A stretch of DNA of 64,000 nt from Lachnospiraceae bacterium (GTDB lineage Bacteria > Bacillota > Clostridia > Lachnospirales > Lachnospiraceae), in the NCBI GenBank assembly GCA_022800815.1, contig JAAWRC010000001.1, forward strand, positions 124,001 to 188,000, read 5' to 3'. This document shows, piece by piece, positions 8,805-17,385 of the stretch. Under the pieces are notes generated by a model. That model saw nothing but the letters and a program-made list of their open reading frames with translations. It was not told the origin of the DNA and ran no database searches. The translations under genes were made by a program, and so were the position numbers. The number at the start of each line of letters is the position of its first letter. The first letter of the stretch is position 1.

Positions 8805-9164
8805 ATGGCAAAGATAATGATAGTGGATGATGCGGCCTTTATGAGGATGATGATCAAGAACACTCTGACGAAGAATGGCTTTTCCGATTTTGTAGAAGCC
8901 CAGGACGGGGCGGAAGCCGTGGAAAAATACGACGCAGAGAAACCGGATATGGTATTTATGGATATCACGATGCCCAACATGGACGGTCTTCAGGCGCTTA
9001 AAAAGATCAAAGAGGGTAATCCGGATGCCAGGATCGTGATGTGTACCGCCATGGGGCAGCAGAGCATGGTGGTGGAGGCCATCAAGTACGGTGCGAAGGA
9101 TTTCATCGTGAAGCCCTTCAATGCAGAGCGTATTGTGGAAGCCGCAAATCAGATTTTAGGATAG
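8805..9164 (+). CDS. cheY: Chemotaxis response regulator CheY
   Basis: CheY is the single-domain receiver that, when phosphorylated by CheA, binds the motor switch. The 119-residue protein has the acidic pocket D8/D9, phosphoacceptor D53 (MDITMPNMDG), T81 in the switch position and K103 in KPF. The frame is open to 8793, but the GTG there overlaps the ribosome binding site (AAGGTGG), so ATG 8805 is the better start. It lies between two motor-switch genes, a typical Firmicutes arrangement. No cheA, cheB, cheR or cheW is seen in this window, so its kinase is encoded elsewhere. Confidence 0.95.
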   Translation: MAKIMIVDDAAFMRMMIKNTLTKNGFSDFVEAQDGAEAVEKYDAEKPDMVFMDITMPNMDGLQALKKIKEGNPDARIVMCTAMGQQSMVVEAIKYGAKDFIVKPFNAERIVEAANQILG

Positions 9165-9185
9165 GACAGACAGGAGGGATCGTAA

Positions 9186-9635
9186 GTGGCTTTTTTAAGC
9201 TCATTTGACATCTGTGCTTCCGGCATGAGCGCCCAGCGGGTGCGCATGGACGTGGCGGCAGAGAACATTGCGAATATGAATGCGACCCGTACCGAGTCAG
9301 GCGGGACTTACCGCAGGAAAGAGGTCGTGCTGGAAAGCTATGGAGGCAGCTCCTTTCAGTCCATCCTCCGGGATGTCTCCAGAGGAGAAGGATATGTGAG
9401 CAGAAAGACGGGAGTCCGGGTTGCCGAGATCATTGAAGACGACACGGAGCTTACCAAGGTCTATAATCCGGACCATCCGGATGCGGACGAAAACGGATAT
9501 GTAAACCTGCCCAATGTGGATGCGCTTAAGGAAACGGTGGACAGCATGTCGGCGACTCGTTCCTACGAGGCGAACGTGACGGCGCTGAATGCGATCAAGC
9601 TGATGGCCCAGAAAGCTTTGGAGATAGGAAAGTAA
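9186..9635 (+). CDS. flgC: Flagellar basal-body rod protein FlgC, displaced into the switch-gene cluster
   Basis: FlgC is a proximal rod subunit exported across the membrane. The 149-residue protein begins MAFLSSFDICASGMSAQRVRMDVAAENIANMN and contains NPDHPDADENGYVNLPNVD and a C-terminal RSYEANVTALNAIKLMAQKALEIGK, all diagnostic for FlgC. It starts with GTG after AGGAGGGATCGTAA. The location is odd: flgC normally sits in flgB-flgC-fliE at the beginning of the operon, but here it lies between cheY and fliY. It may be the sole copy relocated or a paralogue; the region upstream of fliH is outside the window. Confidence 0.95.
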   Translation: MAFLSSFDICASGMSAQRVRMDVAAENIANMNATRTESGGTYRRKEVVLESYGGSSFQSILRDVSRGEGYVSRKTGVRVAEIIEDDTELTKVYNPDHPDADENGYVNLPNVDALKETVDSMSATRSYEANVTALNAIKLMAQKALEIGK

Positions 9636-9667
9636 GTTTGAAACTATACAACAAAGGAGATTAGAAA

Positions 9668-11113
9668 ATGGGCGCTAACAGCTTTAACGCAATGGAATTG
9701 GACGCCATAGGCGAGATTATGAACATCAGCCTTGGCGCTTCGGCCACGGCGGTTTCAACCCTGCTGGGCACAAAGGTAAACATTACCACGCCGGTGGCTC
9801 AGGTACTCTCCAGCGACGAGTTTTCATTTAAACGGATGGAGCCGGCCGTAGGGGTCAACATCTCCTATGTCAAGGGGCTGGAGGGCAACAACGTCATGAT
9901 CTTCCGCCGCAATGACGTGCGCGTCATTGTCGGCATTTTGATGGGAGCGGAAATACCGGAAGATGAATTCGTCATGGACGATGAAATCAACGTGAGTGCG
10001 GTCTGCGAAGTGATGAACCAGATGATGGGGTCTTCCGCCACGGCCCTTTCCGAGTTTTTGGGATACACGGTGGACATTTCGACCCCGAAGTCCTTTGAGA
10101 TTACGGATGACTTGACATTTAAGGAGCGCTATTTCCCTTCGGGGACGGAGCAGGTTCTTGTCCGCTTCACCTTGGAAATCGGGGACGTTTTGAAGAGCGA
10201 GTTCATGAACATCATGAGCATTGATCTGATCAAGCGGCTTCTGGCTCCCTTTGCGGACACTCTTGGGTCAGCGGATGATGCGGCGGTTCAGCCGGTGGCG
10301 GAGCCGGAAAGTTCCCTGATTCAGACCAATGCCGCAGCCGAAGAGCCGGCTCAGGCGGAATCAAAGATGCCGGACGGTGTGCTTACGCAGGAGGAGATCC
10401 AGGCCATGCTGACGGGAGGACAGGCGGAGGAACCTGCGACGTCCGCACCGGCGGAAAACGCAGTGCTTTCCCAGGAGGAGATTCAGGCCATGCTGGCGGG
10501 GAACCAGTCCGAACCGGAGCCTGCCCCTGCACAGGGAGGAGGAGACGCAATGCTTTCCCAAGAAGAGATTCAGGCCATGCTGGCGGGAGGGCAGCCTGAG
10601 GCTTCGCCCGCATCCCAGCCTGCCCCCGTGCAGCAACCGGCTTATCAATCGGTCCCTGCGGCCATGGATCCCATGATGATGCAGCTGATGACGCAGATGC
10701 AGCAGTCTCAGATGCAGATGATGGAGATGATGAACCAGATGCAGAAGGAGCGCACGGAGAAGCCCGCACCGGCGGAAACTCCGAGGCCGAACACGGTGGT
10801 TCATCCGGTCAATTCTCCAAAATTCGCCGAGGATACGGGGGACGGCGTGGAGGAGGCGGCAAATAAGGAACTTCTGATGAAGGTACCGCTGGAGATCTCG
10901 GTGGAGATCGGACGTACCAGGAAGCTGGTGAAGGATATCTTGGAATTCACGCAGGGGTCGCTGGTGGTGCTTGACAAGATGGCCGGGGAGCGGGCGGACG
11001 TGTTCGTCAACGGGGAATGCATCGCCAGAGGTGACATCGTGGTCGTGGAGGATAACTTCGGCATCCGTATCACGGAGATCGTCAGCCGGAATTTTAACCC
11101 GGAGGGCCTATGA
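9668..11113 (+). CDS. fliY: Flagellar motor switch phosphatase FliY (CheC-like plus FliN domain)
   Basis: FliY combines a CheY-P phosphatase domain with the FliN C-ring domain. Residues about 1-200 are CheC-like with two ExxN active sites (DAIGEIMN near residue 16-19, and AVCEVMN in the second half). Residues about 405-481 form the SpoA/FliN domain (LEISVEIGRTRKLVKDIL...). The linker is remarkable: three near-identical motifs, LTQEEIQAML (from residue 239), LSQEEIQAML (267) and LSQEEIQAML (296), resemble the CheY-P-binding peptide of FliM (LSQDQIDALL). A Met/Gln-rich stretch follows (MMMQLMTQMQQSQMQMMEMMNQM). No such peptide is at the N-terminus, unlike B. subtilis FliY. The 481 residues are longer than usual (about 380-400). 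Confidence 0.95.
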   Translation: MGANSFNAMELDAIGEIMNISLGASATAVSTLLGTKVNITTPVAQVLSSDEFSFKRMEPAVGVNISYVKGLEGNNVMIFRRNDVRVIVGILMGAEIPEDEFVMDDEINVSAVCEVMNQMMGSSATALSEFLGYTVDISTPKSFEITDDLTFKERYFPSGTEQVLVRFTLEIGDVLKSEFMNIMSIDLIKRLLAPFADTLGSADDAAVQPVAEPESSLIQTNAAAEEPAQAESKMPDGVLTQEEIQAMLTGGQAEEPATSAPAENAVLSQEEIQAMLAGNQSEPEPAPAQGGGDAMLSQEEIQAMLAGGQPEASPASQPAPVQQPAYQSVPAAMDPMMMQLMTQMQQSQMQMMEMMNQMQKERTEKPAPAETPRPNTVVHPVNSPKFAEDTGDGVEEAANKELLMKVPLEISVEIGRTRKLVKDILEFTQGSLVVLDKMAGERADVFVNGECIARGDIVVVEDNFGIRITEIVSRNFNPEGL

Positions 11114-11529
11114 TGAATCAAATGGTATCGCTGGCGGCAGTGGGGGGGGATCTGTTGTCCCTGGTCAGTGCATTCCTGATGTTTATCTGCGTCCTCGCGC
11201 TGGCATACTGGTTCAGCCGTTTTCTCGGAAAGCGGCTGAAACTTGCAGGTTCGTCGGGAAGCAAGCACATGAAGGTGATCGAGCAGCTCTCCTTTCGGAG
11301 CGGCTCTTTCGGAAAGGGAACCGGCGAACAGCTTATTTTGCTTAAGATCAAGGAGGAGACCTATCTGATCGGCGTGAGCGCCGCAGGTTTCCAGCTTCTG
11401 GAGCGTCTGGAGGGGGAGTTCGAGGAAGCGTCTCCCGCCGAGACGGCGGCCGGGACACCGGCTTTCACCGACGTGTTCCGGAAATATACGGTGTCATTCA
11501 GAAAGGAGAAAGGGAAAAAAGATGAGTGA
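11110..11529 (+). CDS. fliO: Flagellar biosynthesis protein FliO
   Basis: FliO assists assembly of the FliP/Q/R export gate in the membrane. The 139-residue protein has one N-terminal membrane helix (about residues 13-38, LLSLVSAFLMFICVLALAYWFSRFL). A cytoplasmic beta-domain with VIEQLSFRSG...LILLKIKEETYLIGVSAAGFQLLERL, characteristic of FliO, follows. The start overlaps the fliY stop (ATGATGA), and ATG 11113 is a possible alternative. It overlaps fliP by 8 bp. FliO is weakly conserved; the topology and its place before fliP support the call. Confidence 0.9.
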   Translation: MMNQMVSLAAVGGDLLSLVSAFLMFICVLALAYWFSRFLGKRLKLAGSSGSKHMKVIEQLSFRSGSFGKGTGEQLILLKIKEETYLIGVSAAGFQLLERLEGEFEEASPAETAAGTPAFTDVFRKYTVSFRKEKGKKDE

Positions 11530-12178
11530 GCTTTTAGGCGGGCTGAACGGCGGCAACGTGCCGGCCCTCGACGTAATTCTCCTGCTTACCCTGGTCGCCC
11601 TTCTGCCTTCTCTTTTCATCATGATGACATCCTTTGTCAGAACGGTCATCATTTTGTCCTTTGCCAGAGGCGCCATGGGCGTGCAGCAGAATCCGCCCAG
11701 CATGGTACTGGTGGGCATATCCCTGTTTCTGACTCTCTATATCATGAGGCCGGTATTCAGCCAGATCAACGAGGAGGCCTACCAGCCCTACACCAGGGGG
11801 GAGATCTCCCAGCAGGAGATGTTGGAACGGATGGAGCCTCCCCTCAAGGAATTCATGCTCAGCAATACCTACACGGACACGCTGGATCTTTTCGTGGATT
11901 TGTCCGGGGTGGAGGAGGAAGAGGACATTCGGGATTATCCCCTGTCCATCATCGTGCCGGCTTTTATGACCAGTGAATTGAAGCGGGGATTTACGGCGGG
12001 TTTTCTGATCTACCTTCCGTTCCTCATGATTGATATCGTGGTGGCGACGACCCTGATGTCCATGGGTATGATGATGTTGCCGCCCACAATGATCTCCATG
12101 CCGTTCAAACTGTTGCTTTTCGTGACGGTGGACGGCTGGCAGCTCCTTTTCTCCAATATCGTGAGGAGTTTCCGGTGA
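11522..12178 (+). CDS. fliP: Flagellar export gate protein FliP
   Basis: FliP forms the pentameric core of the flagellar type III export gate with FliQ and FliR. The 218-residue protein shows the family signatures RTVIILSFARGAMGVQQNPPSMVLVG and PLSIIVPAFMTSELKRGFTAGFLIYLPFLMIDIVVA, with membrane helices near residues 20-40, 50-75, 150-175 and 185-205. It has no cleavable signal peptide, as in B. subtilis FliP. The tight fliO-fliP-fliQ-fliR spacing is canonical. Confidence 0.98.
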   Translation: MSELLGGLNGGNVPALDVILLLTLVALLPSLFIMMTSFVRTVIILSFARGAMGVQQNPPSMVLVGISLFLTLYIMRPVFSQINEEAYQPYTRGEISQQEMLERMEPPLKEFMLSNTYTDTLDLFVDLSGVEEEEDIRDYPLSIIVPAFMTSELKRGFTAGFLIYLPFLMIDIVVATTLMSMGMMMLPPTMISMPFKLLLFVTVDGWQLLFSNIVRSFR

Positions 12179-12209
12179 CGGGGAGGGAGACCGAAGAGAA
12201 AGGAGGAAG

Positions 12210-12476
12210 ATGATGACGGAGACGGAAGTGCTTGACGTGATGTATCAGATGTTCCAGACGGTTCTCAAGCTGGCGCTGCCCCTTCTGTTAGTCAGCATGA
12301 TCATCGGAATCATCGTCGCCATCTTCCAGGCGGCGACGCAGATCAATGAGCAGACCATGACCTTCGTGCCAAAGCTTTTGGCAGTGATTGCGATATTGGG
12401 GCTTTTGGGCAGCAGCATGCTTAAGACCTTGCAGGATTTTCTGCAGATGGTGATTGCCATGATTGCCGGAGGTTGA
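12210..12476 (+). CDS. fliQ: Flagellar export gate protein FliQ
   Basis: FliQ is a small helical-hairpin subunit of the export gate. The 88-residue protein has two membrane helices, residues about 16-40 (LKLALPLLLVSMIIGIIVAIFQAAT) and 55-85, with the conserved FQAATQINEQTMTFVPK loop between them. ATGATG follows GGAGGAAG, so either Met may be used. It overlaps the proposed start of fliR. Confidence 0.97.
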   Translation: MMTETEVLDVMYQMFQTVLKLALPLLLVSMIIGIIVAIFQAATQINEQTMTFVPKLLAVIAILGLLGSSMLKTLQDFLQMVIAMIAGG

Positions 12477-13236
12477 CCGGAGAATGCTGATTTTATTTTC
12501 TTTGATTACAATGCGCATGAGCGGAATGATCCTCTTCAATCCCATTTTTGGGAGCCGCACCATTCCGGGAAGGGCCAAGGGCGCTTTGGTTTTGACCTTT
12601 TCACTGGTGTTATACGTGTGGACCGGAGGGACGCTGCAGCATGAGCCGGGCTCGCTTTTTGAGTACGGGGTCATGTTGGGGACGGAGCTCTTCATGGGGT
12701 TCGTTCTGGGCTTTGCGGTGACGCTGGCGGTTTTTGCGGTCCGCTACGCCGCCGCCATCATGGACTTTACCATGGGTCTCAGCATGGCCCACGTGTATGA
12801 CCCGGAGACGAGGAACCAGATCACGGTCAGTTCGGAAATGCTCTATATATATCTCATGCTGTTGTTTTTTGCGGTAAACGGGCATCTGCGCCTGGTCTCC
12901 ATCTTTTTTGGCTCGGCGAATGTCGTTCCATTCGGCCAGGCGACTTTTGGGACGGCCCTCTACACGGCCGTTCTGGATATTTTTCGGAACTCCATTACCC
13001 TGGGTGTGCAGCTTGCCTTTCCGATCATCGCCATGGAGCTGGTCACGGAGGCCGCCGTGGGGATCATGATGCGCATGATTCCCCAGATCAATGTATTTTC
13101 CGTCAATTTTCAGATTAAGATCATAGTGGGAATGCTGATGCTCCTGTTCCTTTTCAGCCCGATTGCTGACAAACTGAAGGAGGTGATCGGGGGAATGTTG
13201 GAGAATCTCGGATTTTTACTCAGGCTTATGGGATAG
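12463..13236 (+). CDS. fliR: Flagellar export gate protein FliR
   Basis: FliR plugs and completes the FliP-FliQ-FliR gate. The 257-residue protein has about six hydrophobic helices, the N-terminal R-x-S/G-G motif followed by NPIFGSRTIPGRAKGALVL, and the mid-protein MDFTMGLSMAHVYDPETRNQITV region typical of the family. The first possible start (TTG 12463) overlaps fliQ; ATG 12484 (MLILFSLIT) is an alternative. flhB follows after about 40 bp. Confidence 0.95.
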   Translation: MPEVDRRMLILFSLITMRMSGMILFNPIFGSRTIPGRAKGALVLTFSLVLYVWTGGTLQHEPGSLFEYGVMLGTELFMGFVLGFAVTLAVFAVRYAAAIMDFTMGLSMAHVYDPETRNQITVSSEMLYIYLMLLFFAVNGHLRLVSIFFGSANVVPFGQATFGTALYTAVLDIFRNSITLGVQLAFPIIAMELVTEAAVGIMMRMIPQINVFSVNFQIKIIVGMLMLLFLFSPIADKLKEVIGGMLENLGFLLRLMG

Positions 13237-13275
13237 TGCCGTGTCATGTCGCAGCGGGAAAGGATGTGGTGAGCG

Positions 13276-14349
13276 TTGGCAGAGCAGAACGGCCAGGAGA
13301 AGACAGAAAAACCGACTGGGAAACGGCGCAGGGACGCCAGAAGAAAAGGAAACGTTTTTCAGAGCAAGGAAGTCTGCACCGTGGTCATCCTCTTTGGCGT
13401 ATTCTGCATGATACGGCTCCTGCTGCCCTTTATCTATACCCAGGTGCGGCAGTATTTCAACTGGATCATGGACGCCGTGGCCGGAGAGCCCGGGAGCCTC
13501 TTCACCTATCAGCTATTCTTGGTCACCGTGCTCACCACCCTGAAATGCGCCATGCCGCTTCTACTGACGGCCTATGTCCTGGGAATTTTATCCCACGGGG
13601 TGCAGACCCGCTTTAACGTGGCTTTCAAGGCCCTGCGGCCAAAGTTCAGCAAGCTGAACCCCCTCAAGGGGATCAAGCGGCTGTTTTCCTTAAAAAATCT
13701 GATGGAGGTTTTAAAAAGCCTGGTCAAGATTGCGCTCCTTATGATCCTTCTCTACAGCATTTTGACTGCCGACCTGGGGCGGATCAAGAGGATGGTCGGC
13801 CTGCCGGTGATGAACTCGGCGATCTTAACCTTAAACATGATTTTCAACCTGGTCATGAAGGTCTGTCTTGCGTTTACGGTGGTGGCGTTCTTCGATTTTT
13901 TCTTCCAGAGATGGCAGTATGAAAAAGACCTGAAGATGACCAAGCAGGAAGTGAAAGACGAATTCAAGCAGACTGAGGGGAACCCTGAGACCAAGGGCCG
14001 TATCCGTCGGATACAGCGTCAGATGTCCCTCAGCCGGATGATGCAGAAGGTTCCCGAGGCCGATGTCATTATCCGTAACCCGACCCACTTCGCAGTGGCG
14101 ATCAAGTACGACCCGGAGAAAAACGCCGCACCGGTGGTGCTGGCCAAGGGTCAGGATGAGCTGGCGCTCCGTATCGTCCGGACGGGCGAGGAGCACGGCG
14201 TGTATGTGATTGAAAACCGTCCTCTTGCCAGGGCGTTATATGCATCCTGTGAACTGGACCGGGAGATCCCGGCGGAGTTTTACGGGGCCGTGGCGGAGGT
14301 TCTTGTATATATTTATCGAGTCAGCGACCGTGAGGATATGCTGCGGTAA
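13276..14349 (+). CDS. flhB: Flagellar export switch protein FlhB
   Basis: FlhB determines substrate specificity of the export apparatus and is autocleaved on interaction with FliK. The 357-residue protein opens with the charged KTEKPTGKRRRDARRKGNVFQSKE motif, has four membrane helices (about residues 30-205), and carries the autocleavage motif NPTH at 268-271 inside IIRNPTHFAVAIKYDPEKNAAPVVLAKGQ. The start is TTG at 13276 behind GGAAAGGATG. A second, stand-alone copy of its C-terminal domain is encoded at 35643-35972. Confidence 0.98.
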   Translation: MAEQNGQEKTEKPTGKRRRDARRKGNVFQSKEVCTVVILFGVFCMIRLLLPFIYTQVRQYFNWIMDAVAGEPGSLFTYQLFLVTVLTTLKCAMPLLLTAYVLGILSHGVQTRFNVAFKALRPKFSKLNPLKGIKRLFSLKNLMEVLKSLVKIALLMILLYSILTADLGRIKRMVGLPVMNSAILTLNMIFNLVMKVCLAFTVVAFFDFFFQRWQYEKDLKMTKQEVKDEFKQTEGNPETKGRIRRIQRQMSLSRMMQKVPEADVIIRNPTHFAVAIKYDPEKNAAPVVLAKGQDELALRIVRTGEEHGVYVIENRPLARALYASCELDREIPAEFYGAVAEVLVYIYRVSDREDMLR

Positions 14350-14372
14350 CTATCAATGGATGGAGTTTTTGC

Positions 14373-16514
14373 ATGAAGAAGCTGTTTAATTATTCAATCG
14401 TACTGTTTGTACTGGTGATTGTGCTGCTGCTGATCATACCGCTTCCTGCGGGATTGGTGGACGTGGCAATTATCCTGAATATATCGCTCTCCATGATGAT
14501 CCTGGTGATCACCATGATTATTAAGGAACCCCTGGAGTTTTCGGTGTTCCCGTCCATCCTTCTGATTACGACTCTTTACCGTTTGGGGATTAACGTGTCC
14601 ACCACCAGAAACATTCTCTCGAATGGAGGCTCCTCCGGGGCGGTGATCAAGGCCTTCGGTGACTTCATCCTCCAGGGGAACGTGGTGGTCGGCCTTGTCA
14701 TTTACCTGATCATCGTGCTTATGCAGTTCCTGGTCATCACCAAGGGTGCGGAACGAGTGGCCGAGGTGGCGGCCCGCTTCAACCTGGATGCCATGCCCGG
14801 TAAGCAGATGGCCATTGACGCAGATTTGAGCTCCGGCCTGATCGACGAACAGCAGGCCAAGATGCGCCGGGAGAAGATACAGAGGGAAGCCGATTTTTAC
14901 GGCTCCATGGACGGTGCCACCAAGATTGTGAAGGGCGATTCCATCATGTCCCTGATCACGACGGCCATCAACCTGATCGGCGGCAGCGTCATCGGTATCG
15001 TCCAGTCGGGACAGAGCATCGGAGAAGTTTTGACGACCTACTCCATCGCCACCGTGGGCGACGGCCTGGTGGGACAGATTCCCTCTCTGTTGATTTCCAC
15101 GGCCACGGGCATGATCGTGACCCGCGCCGTTTCCCAGGGCAGCCTGAATGACGACGTGTCCGGACAGTTTTTGGCCCAACCCTATGCGATCATGATTGCC
15201 GGAATCGCCACGGCGGTGATTGCCATGGTTCCCGGCATGCCGAAGTTTTCCATGGCGGTCGTGTCGGTGGGGCTGGTCGTGGGAGGCTATTACCTGACGA
15301 AACGGATTAAGGAGGCGCCGGAAGAAACCAGGCTTGCCATGCAGATGGGAATGGCGGCCGGTCCAGGCGGTGCGGAGGCCGGAGGAGCCGGGGAGGAAGC
15401 CGCCCCGGAGCCGATGTCGGAAGAAGAATATTTCAAGGATGTCAACAATGTCTATAATCTCCTCGCCGTGGAGCCCATTGAGATGGAGTTTGGCTACAGT
15501 CTGATTCCCCTGGCTGACGAGTCCGTGGGAGGACGGATGATCAGCCGTATCGTCATCTTCCGAAGACAGTATGCCCAGGACATGGGATTAGTCATTCCTT
15601 CCATTAAATTGCGGGATTCTTCCGCACTGAGCACCAACGAGTACTGTATCCGCATCAAGGGTGAGGAAGTGGCCAGAGGCGAGATACTCATTGATTACTT
15701 CCTGGCTCTGGAACCGGAGAATCCGGAGCGGGTCATCGACGGCATCGAGACGGTGGAACCGGCCTACGGAATTCCCAGCCGGTGGATCCGTCCGGAGGAC
15801 AGGGAGCGGGCCGAGCTTTACGGCTATACGGTTATTGATCCGCTGTCAGTTATCGTTACCCACCTGTCGGAGGTCATCCGTCAGCACGCCTTTGAGCTTC
15901 TGACCCGACAGGAAGTGGTCCATCTGGTGGAGAATGCGAAGAAGACGGCTCCGGAGTTAATCGAGGAGGCCTTTCCGAACCTGGTTTCCTACGGGATGTT
16001 CCAGCGGATTCTTACCAGCCTGCTGAAAGAGGGCGTTCCCATCAAGGATCTGGAGACCATCATCGAGACCATGATCGACACCATTCAGGAGACGGGGCTT
16101 CCCGTCAAGGATTTGGACGGCGTGTCCGAGCGGATCCGGACGGCCCTTAAGCGCACCATCACCCGGATGTACTGCGAGGACGGCAGCATGAAGGTGATTA
16201 CCCTGGACGGGGAGCTGGAGCGCACCATGGCCGCCTCCATATCCAAGGGCGAGGGCGGCTATTACATGGCCCTGAGTCCGGACATCATACAGAGTCTGAT
16301 CCGCCAGCTTGCGGAACAGCTTCGCAAGTTCAATGGCTTTACGCAGAATCCGGTGGTGCTTACTTCCCAGGTGATGCGGCTCCATTTTTACCGTCTGGTT
16401 GAACCATTTTATCCCAAGGTGCGGGTGCTCTCCTTCAATGAGATCGCCAGCAACATTCAGATCCAGTCAGTGGGGAGCCTGAGGCTGGAGGGTCCGGAGT
16501 CACGGCAGGGATAG
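14373..16514 (+). CDS. flhA: Flagellar export gate protein FlhA
   Basis: FlhA is the largest export-gate subunit, with a nonameric cytoplasmic ring that docks chaperone-substrate complexes. The 713-residue protein has about eight N-terminal membrane helices (to about residue 315), including the FHIPEP-region signature LYRLGINVSTTRNIL...GDFILQGNVVVGLVIYLIIVLMQFLVITKGAERVAEVAARFNLDAMPGKQMAID. A Gly/Ala/Glu linker follows, then the large cytosolic domain with PAYGIPSRWI and the conserved AFELLTRQEVVHLVENAKK segment. flhF, usually next in Firmicutes, is absent; the sigma factor follows directly. Confidence 0.98.
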   Translation: MKKLFNYSIVLFVLVIVLLLIIPLPAGLVDVAIILNISLSMMILVITMIIKEPLEFSVFPSILLITTLYRLGINVSTTRNILSNGGSSGAVIKAFGDFILQGNVVVGLVIYLIIVLMQFLVITKGAERVAEVAARFNLDAMPGKQMAIDADLSSGLIDEQQAKMRREKIQREADFYGSMDGATKIVKGDSIMSLITTAINLIGGSVIGIVQSGQSIGEVLTTYSIATVGDGLVGQIPSLLISTATGMIVTRAVSQGSLNDDVSGQFLAQPYAIMIAGIATAVIAMVPGMPKFSMAVVSVGLVVGGYYLTKRIKEAPEETRLAMQMGMAAGPGGAEAGGAGEEAAPEPMSEEEYFKDVNNVYNLLAVEPIEMEFGYSLIPLADESVGGRMISRIVIFRRQYAQDMGLVIPSIKLRDSSALSTNEYCIRIKGEEVARGEILIDYFLALEPENPERVIDGIETVEPAYGIPSRWIRPEDRERAELYGYTVIDPLSVIVTHLSEVIRQHAFELLTRQEVVHLVENAKKTAPELIEEAFPNLVSYGMFQRILTSLLKEGVPIKDLETIIETMIDTIQETGLPVKDLDGVSERIRTALKRTITRMYCEDGSMKVITLDGELERTMAASISKGEGGYYMALSPDIIQSLIRQLAEQLRKFNGFTQNPVVLTSQVMRLHFYRLVEPFYPKVRVLSFNEIASNIQIQSVGSLRLEGPESRQG

Positions 16515-16533
16515 AGGAAAAGGATGAGCATAT

Positions 16534-17307
16534 ATGTTAAAACATATCGATGGTCTGGAAGCAAAAACAAACGAGGAGCTTCTGGCACTGTACCGTGAAA
16601 CTCATTCCATTACGGTCCGGCAGGAGCTGACGATGCGTTATCTTTATATTGTGAAGGCCATAGCGGTCCAGATGCGGAACGTTTACGACGGCTTTCTCGA
16701 TATGGAGGACATCATCAACGAGGGCGTCATTGCCATTATAAAGGGGATCGACCGGTACGACCCGGCCATGGACAATAAATTTGAAACCTTCATCTCCAGG
16801 CGGATCCGGGGGATGATCATTGACCTGATGCGAAAAAGCGATTGGATGCCCAGGGATTACAGGAGACAATATAAAGCCATTGAAAACGCCAGACTGCAGC
16901 TTTCTGCGGAGCTCGGGCGGCAGCCCACCCACGGGGAGATTGCGGAGTACGTGGGAATGGATGAAAAGAAATGCCGGAGGATCGACCAGATCAGCACCAT
17001 GGCCAACGTCCTATCCCTGGACATGGTCATGAGCGGCGACGAGGATCATCAGTCGGTGCAGCTTCCCAACATGGACGTCTCCTCCCAGCCGGAGTATTCC
17101 TTCCTGCAGGGGGAGGAGCTGGAACTGCTGGCGAAGGCGGTGGACAAATTAAAGGAAAAGGAAAAGATGGTGATCTCCCTCTATTATGTGGAGGAACTCA
17201 ACATGGGGCAGATCGCCCAGGTCTTAAATGTCAGCGAGCCGCGGATTTCCCAGATCCACAGTGCGGCGATCCGCAAGCTCAGGGAGTATATGAGTGAGCC
17301 GAATTAG
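16534..17307 (+). CDS. fliA: Flagellar sigma factor FliA (sigma-28/SigD type)
   Basis: This RNA polymerase sigma factor directs transcription of late flagellar and chemotaxis genes and is held by the anti-sigma factor FlgM (encoded at 33746-34060). In the 257 residues, region 2 contains GFLDMEDIINEGVIAIIKGIDRYDP...FETFISRRIRGMIIDLMRKSDWMPR, region 3 QLSAELGRQPTHGEIAEYVG, and region 4 an HTH near the C-terminus (LNMGQIAQVLNVSEPRISQIHSAAIRKLREYM). All match the FliA/WhiG group. Candidate target promoters of matching architecture are at 22681, 34118 and 34170. Confidence 0.96.
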   Translation: MLKHIDGLEAKTNEELLALYRETHSITVRQELTMRYLYIVKAIAVQMRNVYDGFLDMEDIINEGVIAIIKGIDRYDPAMDNKFETFISRRIRGMIIDLMRKSDWMPRDYRRQYKAIENARLQLSAELGRQPTHGEIAEYVGMDEKKCRRIDQISTMANVLSLDMVMSGDEDHQSVQLPNMDVSSQPEYSFLQGEELELLAKAVDKLKEKEKMVISLYYVEELNMGQIAQVLNVSEPRISQIHSAAIRKLREYMSEPN

Positions 17308-17385
17308 GAGACCGTTGCGGGAAAAGAAGTTTTGTCGGGGTTTCAGGCCCTGTTTGAAAAGAAAGAAAACAAGGAGGGGCAATTT

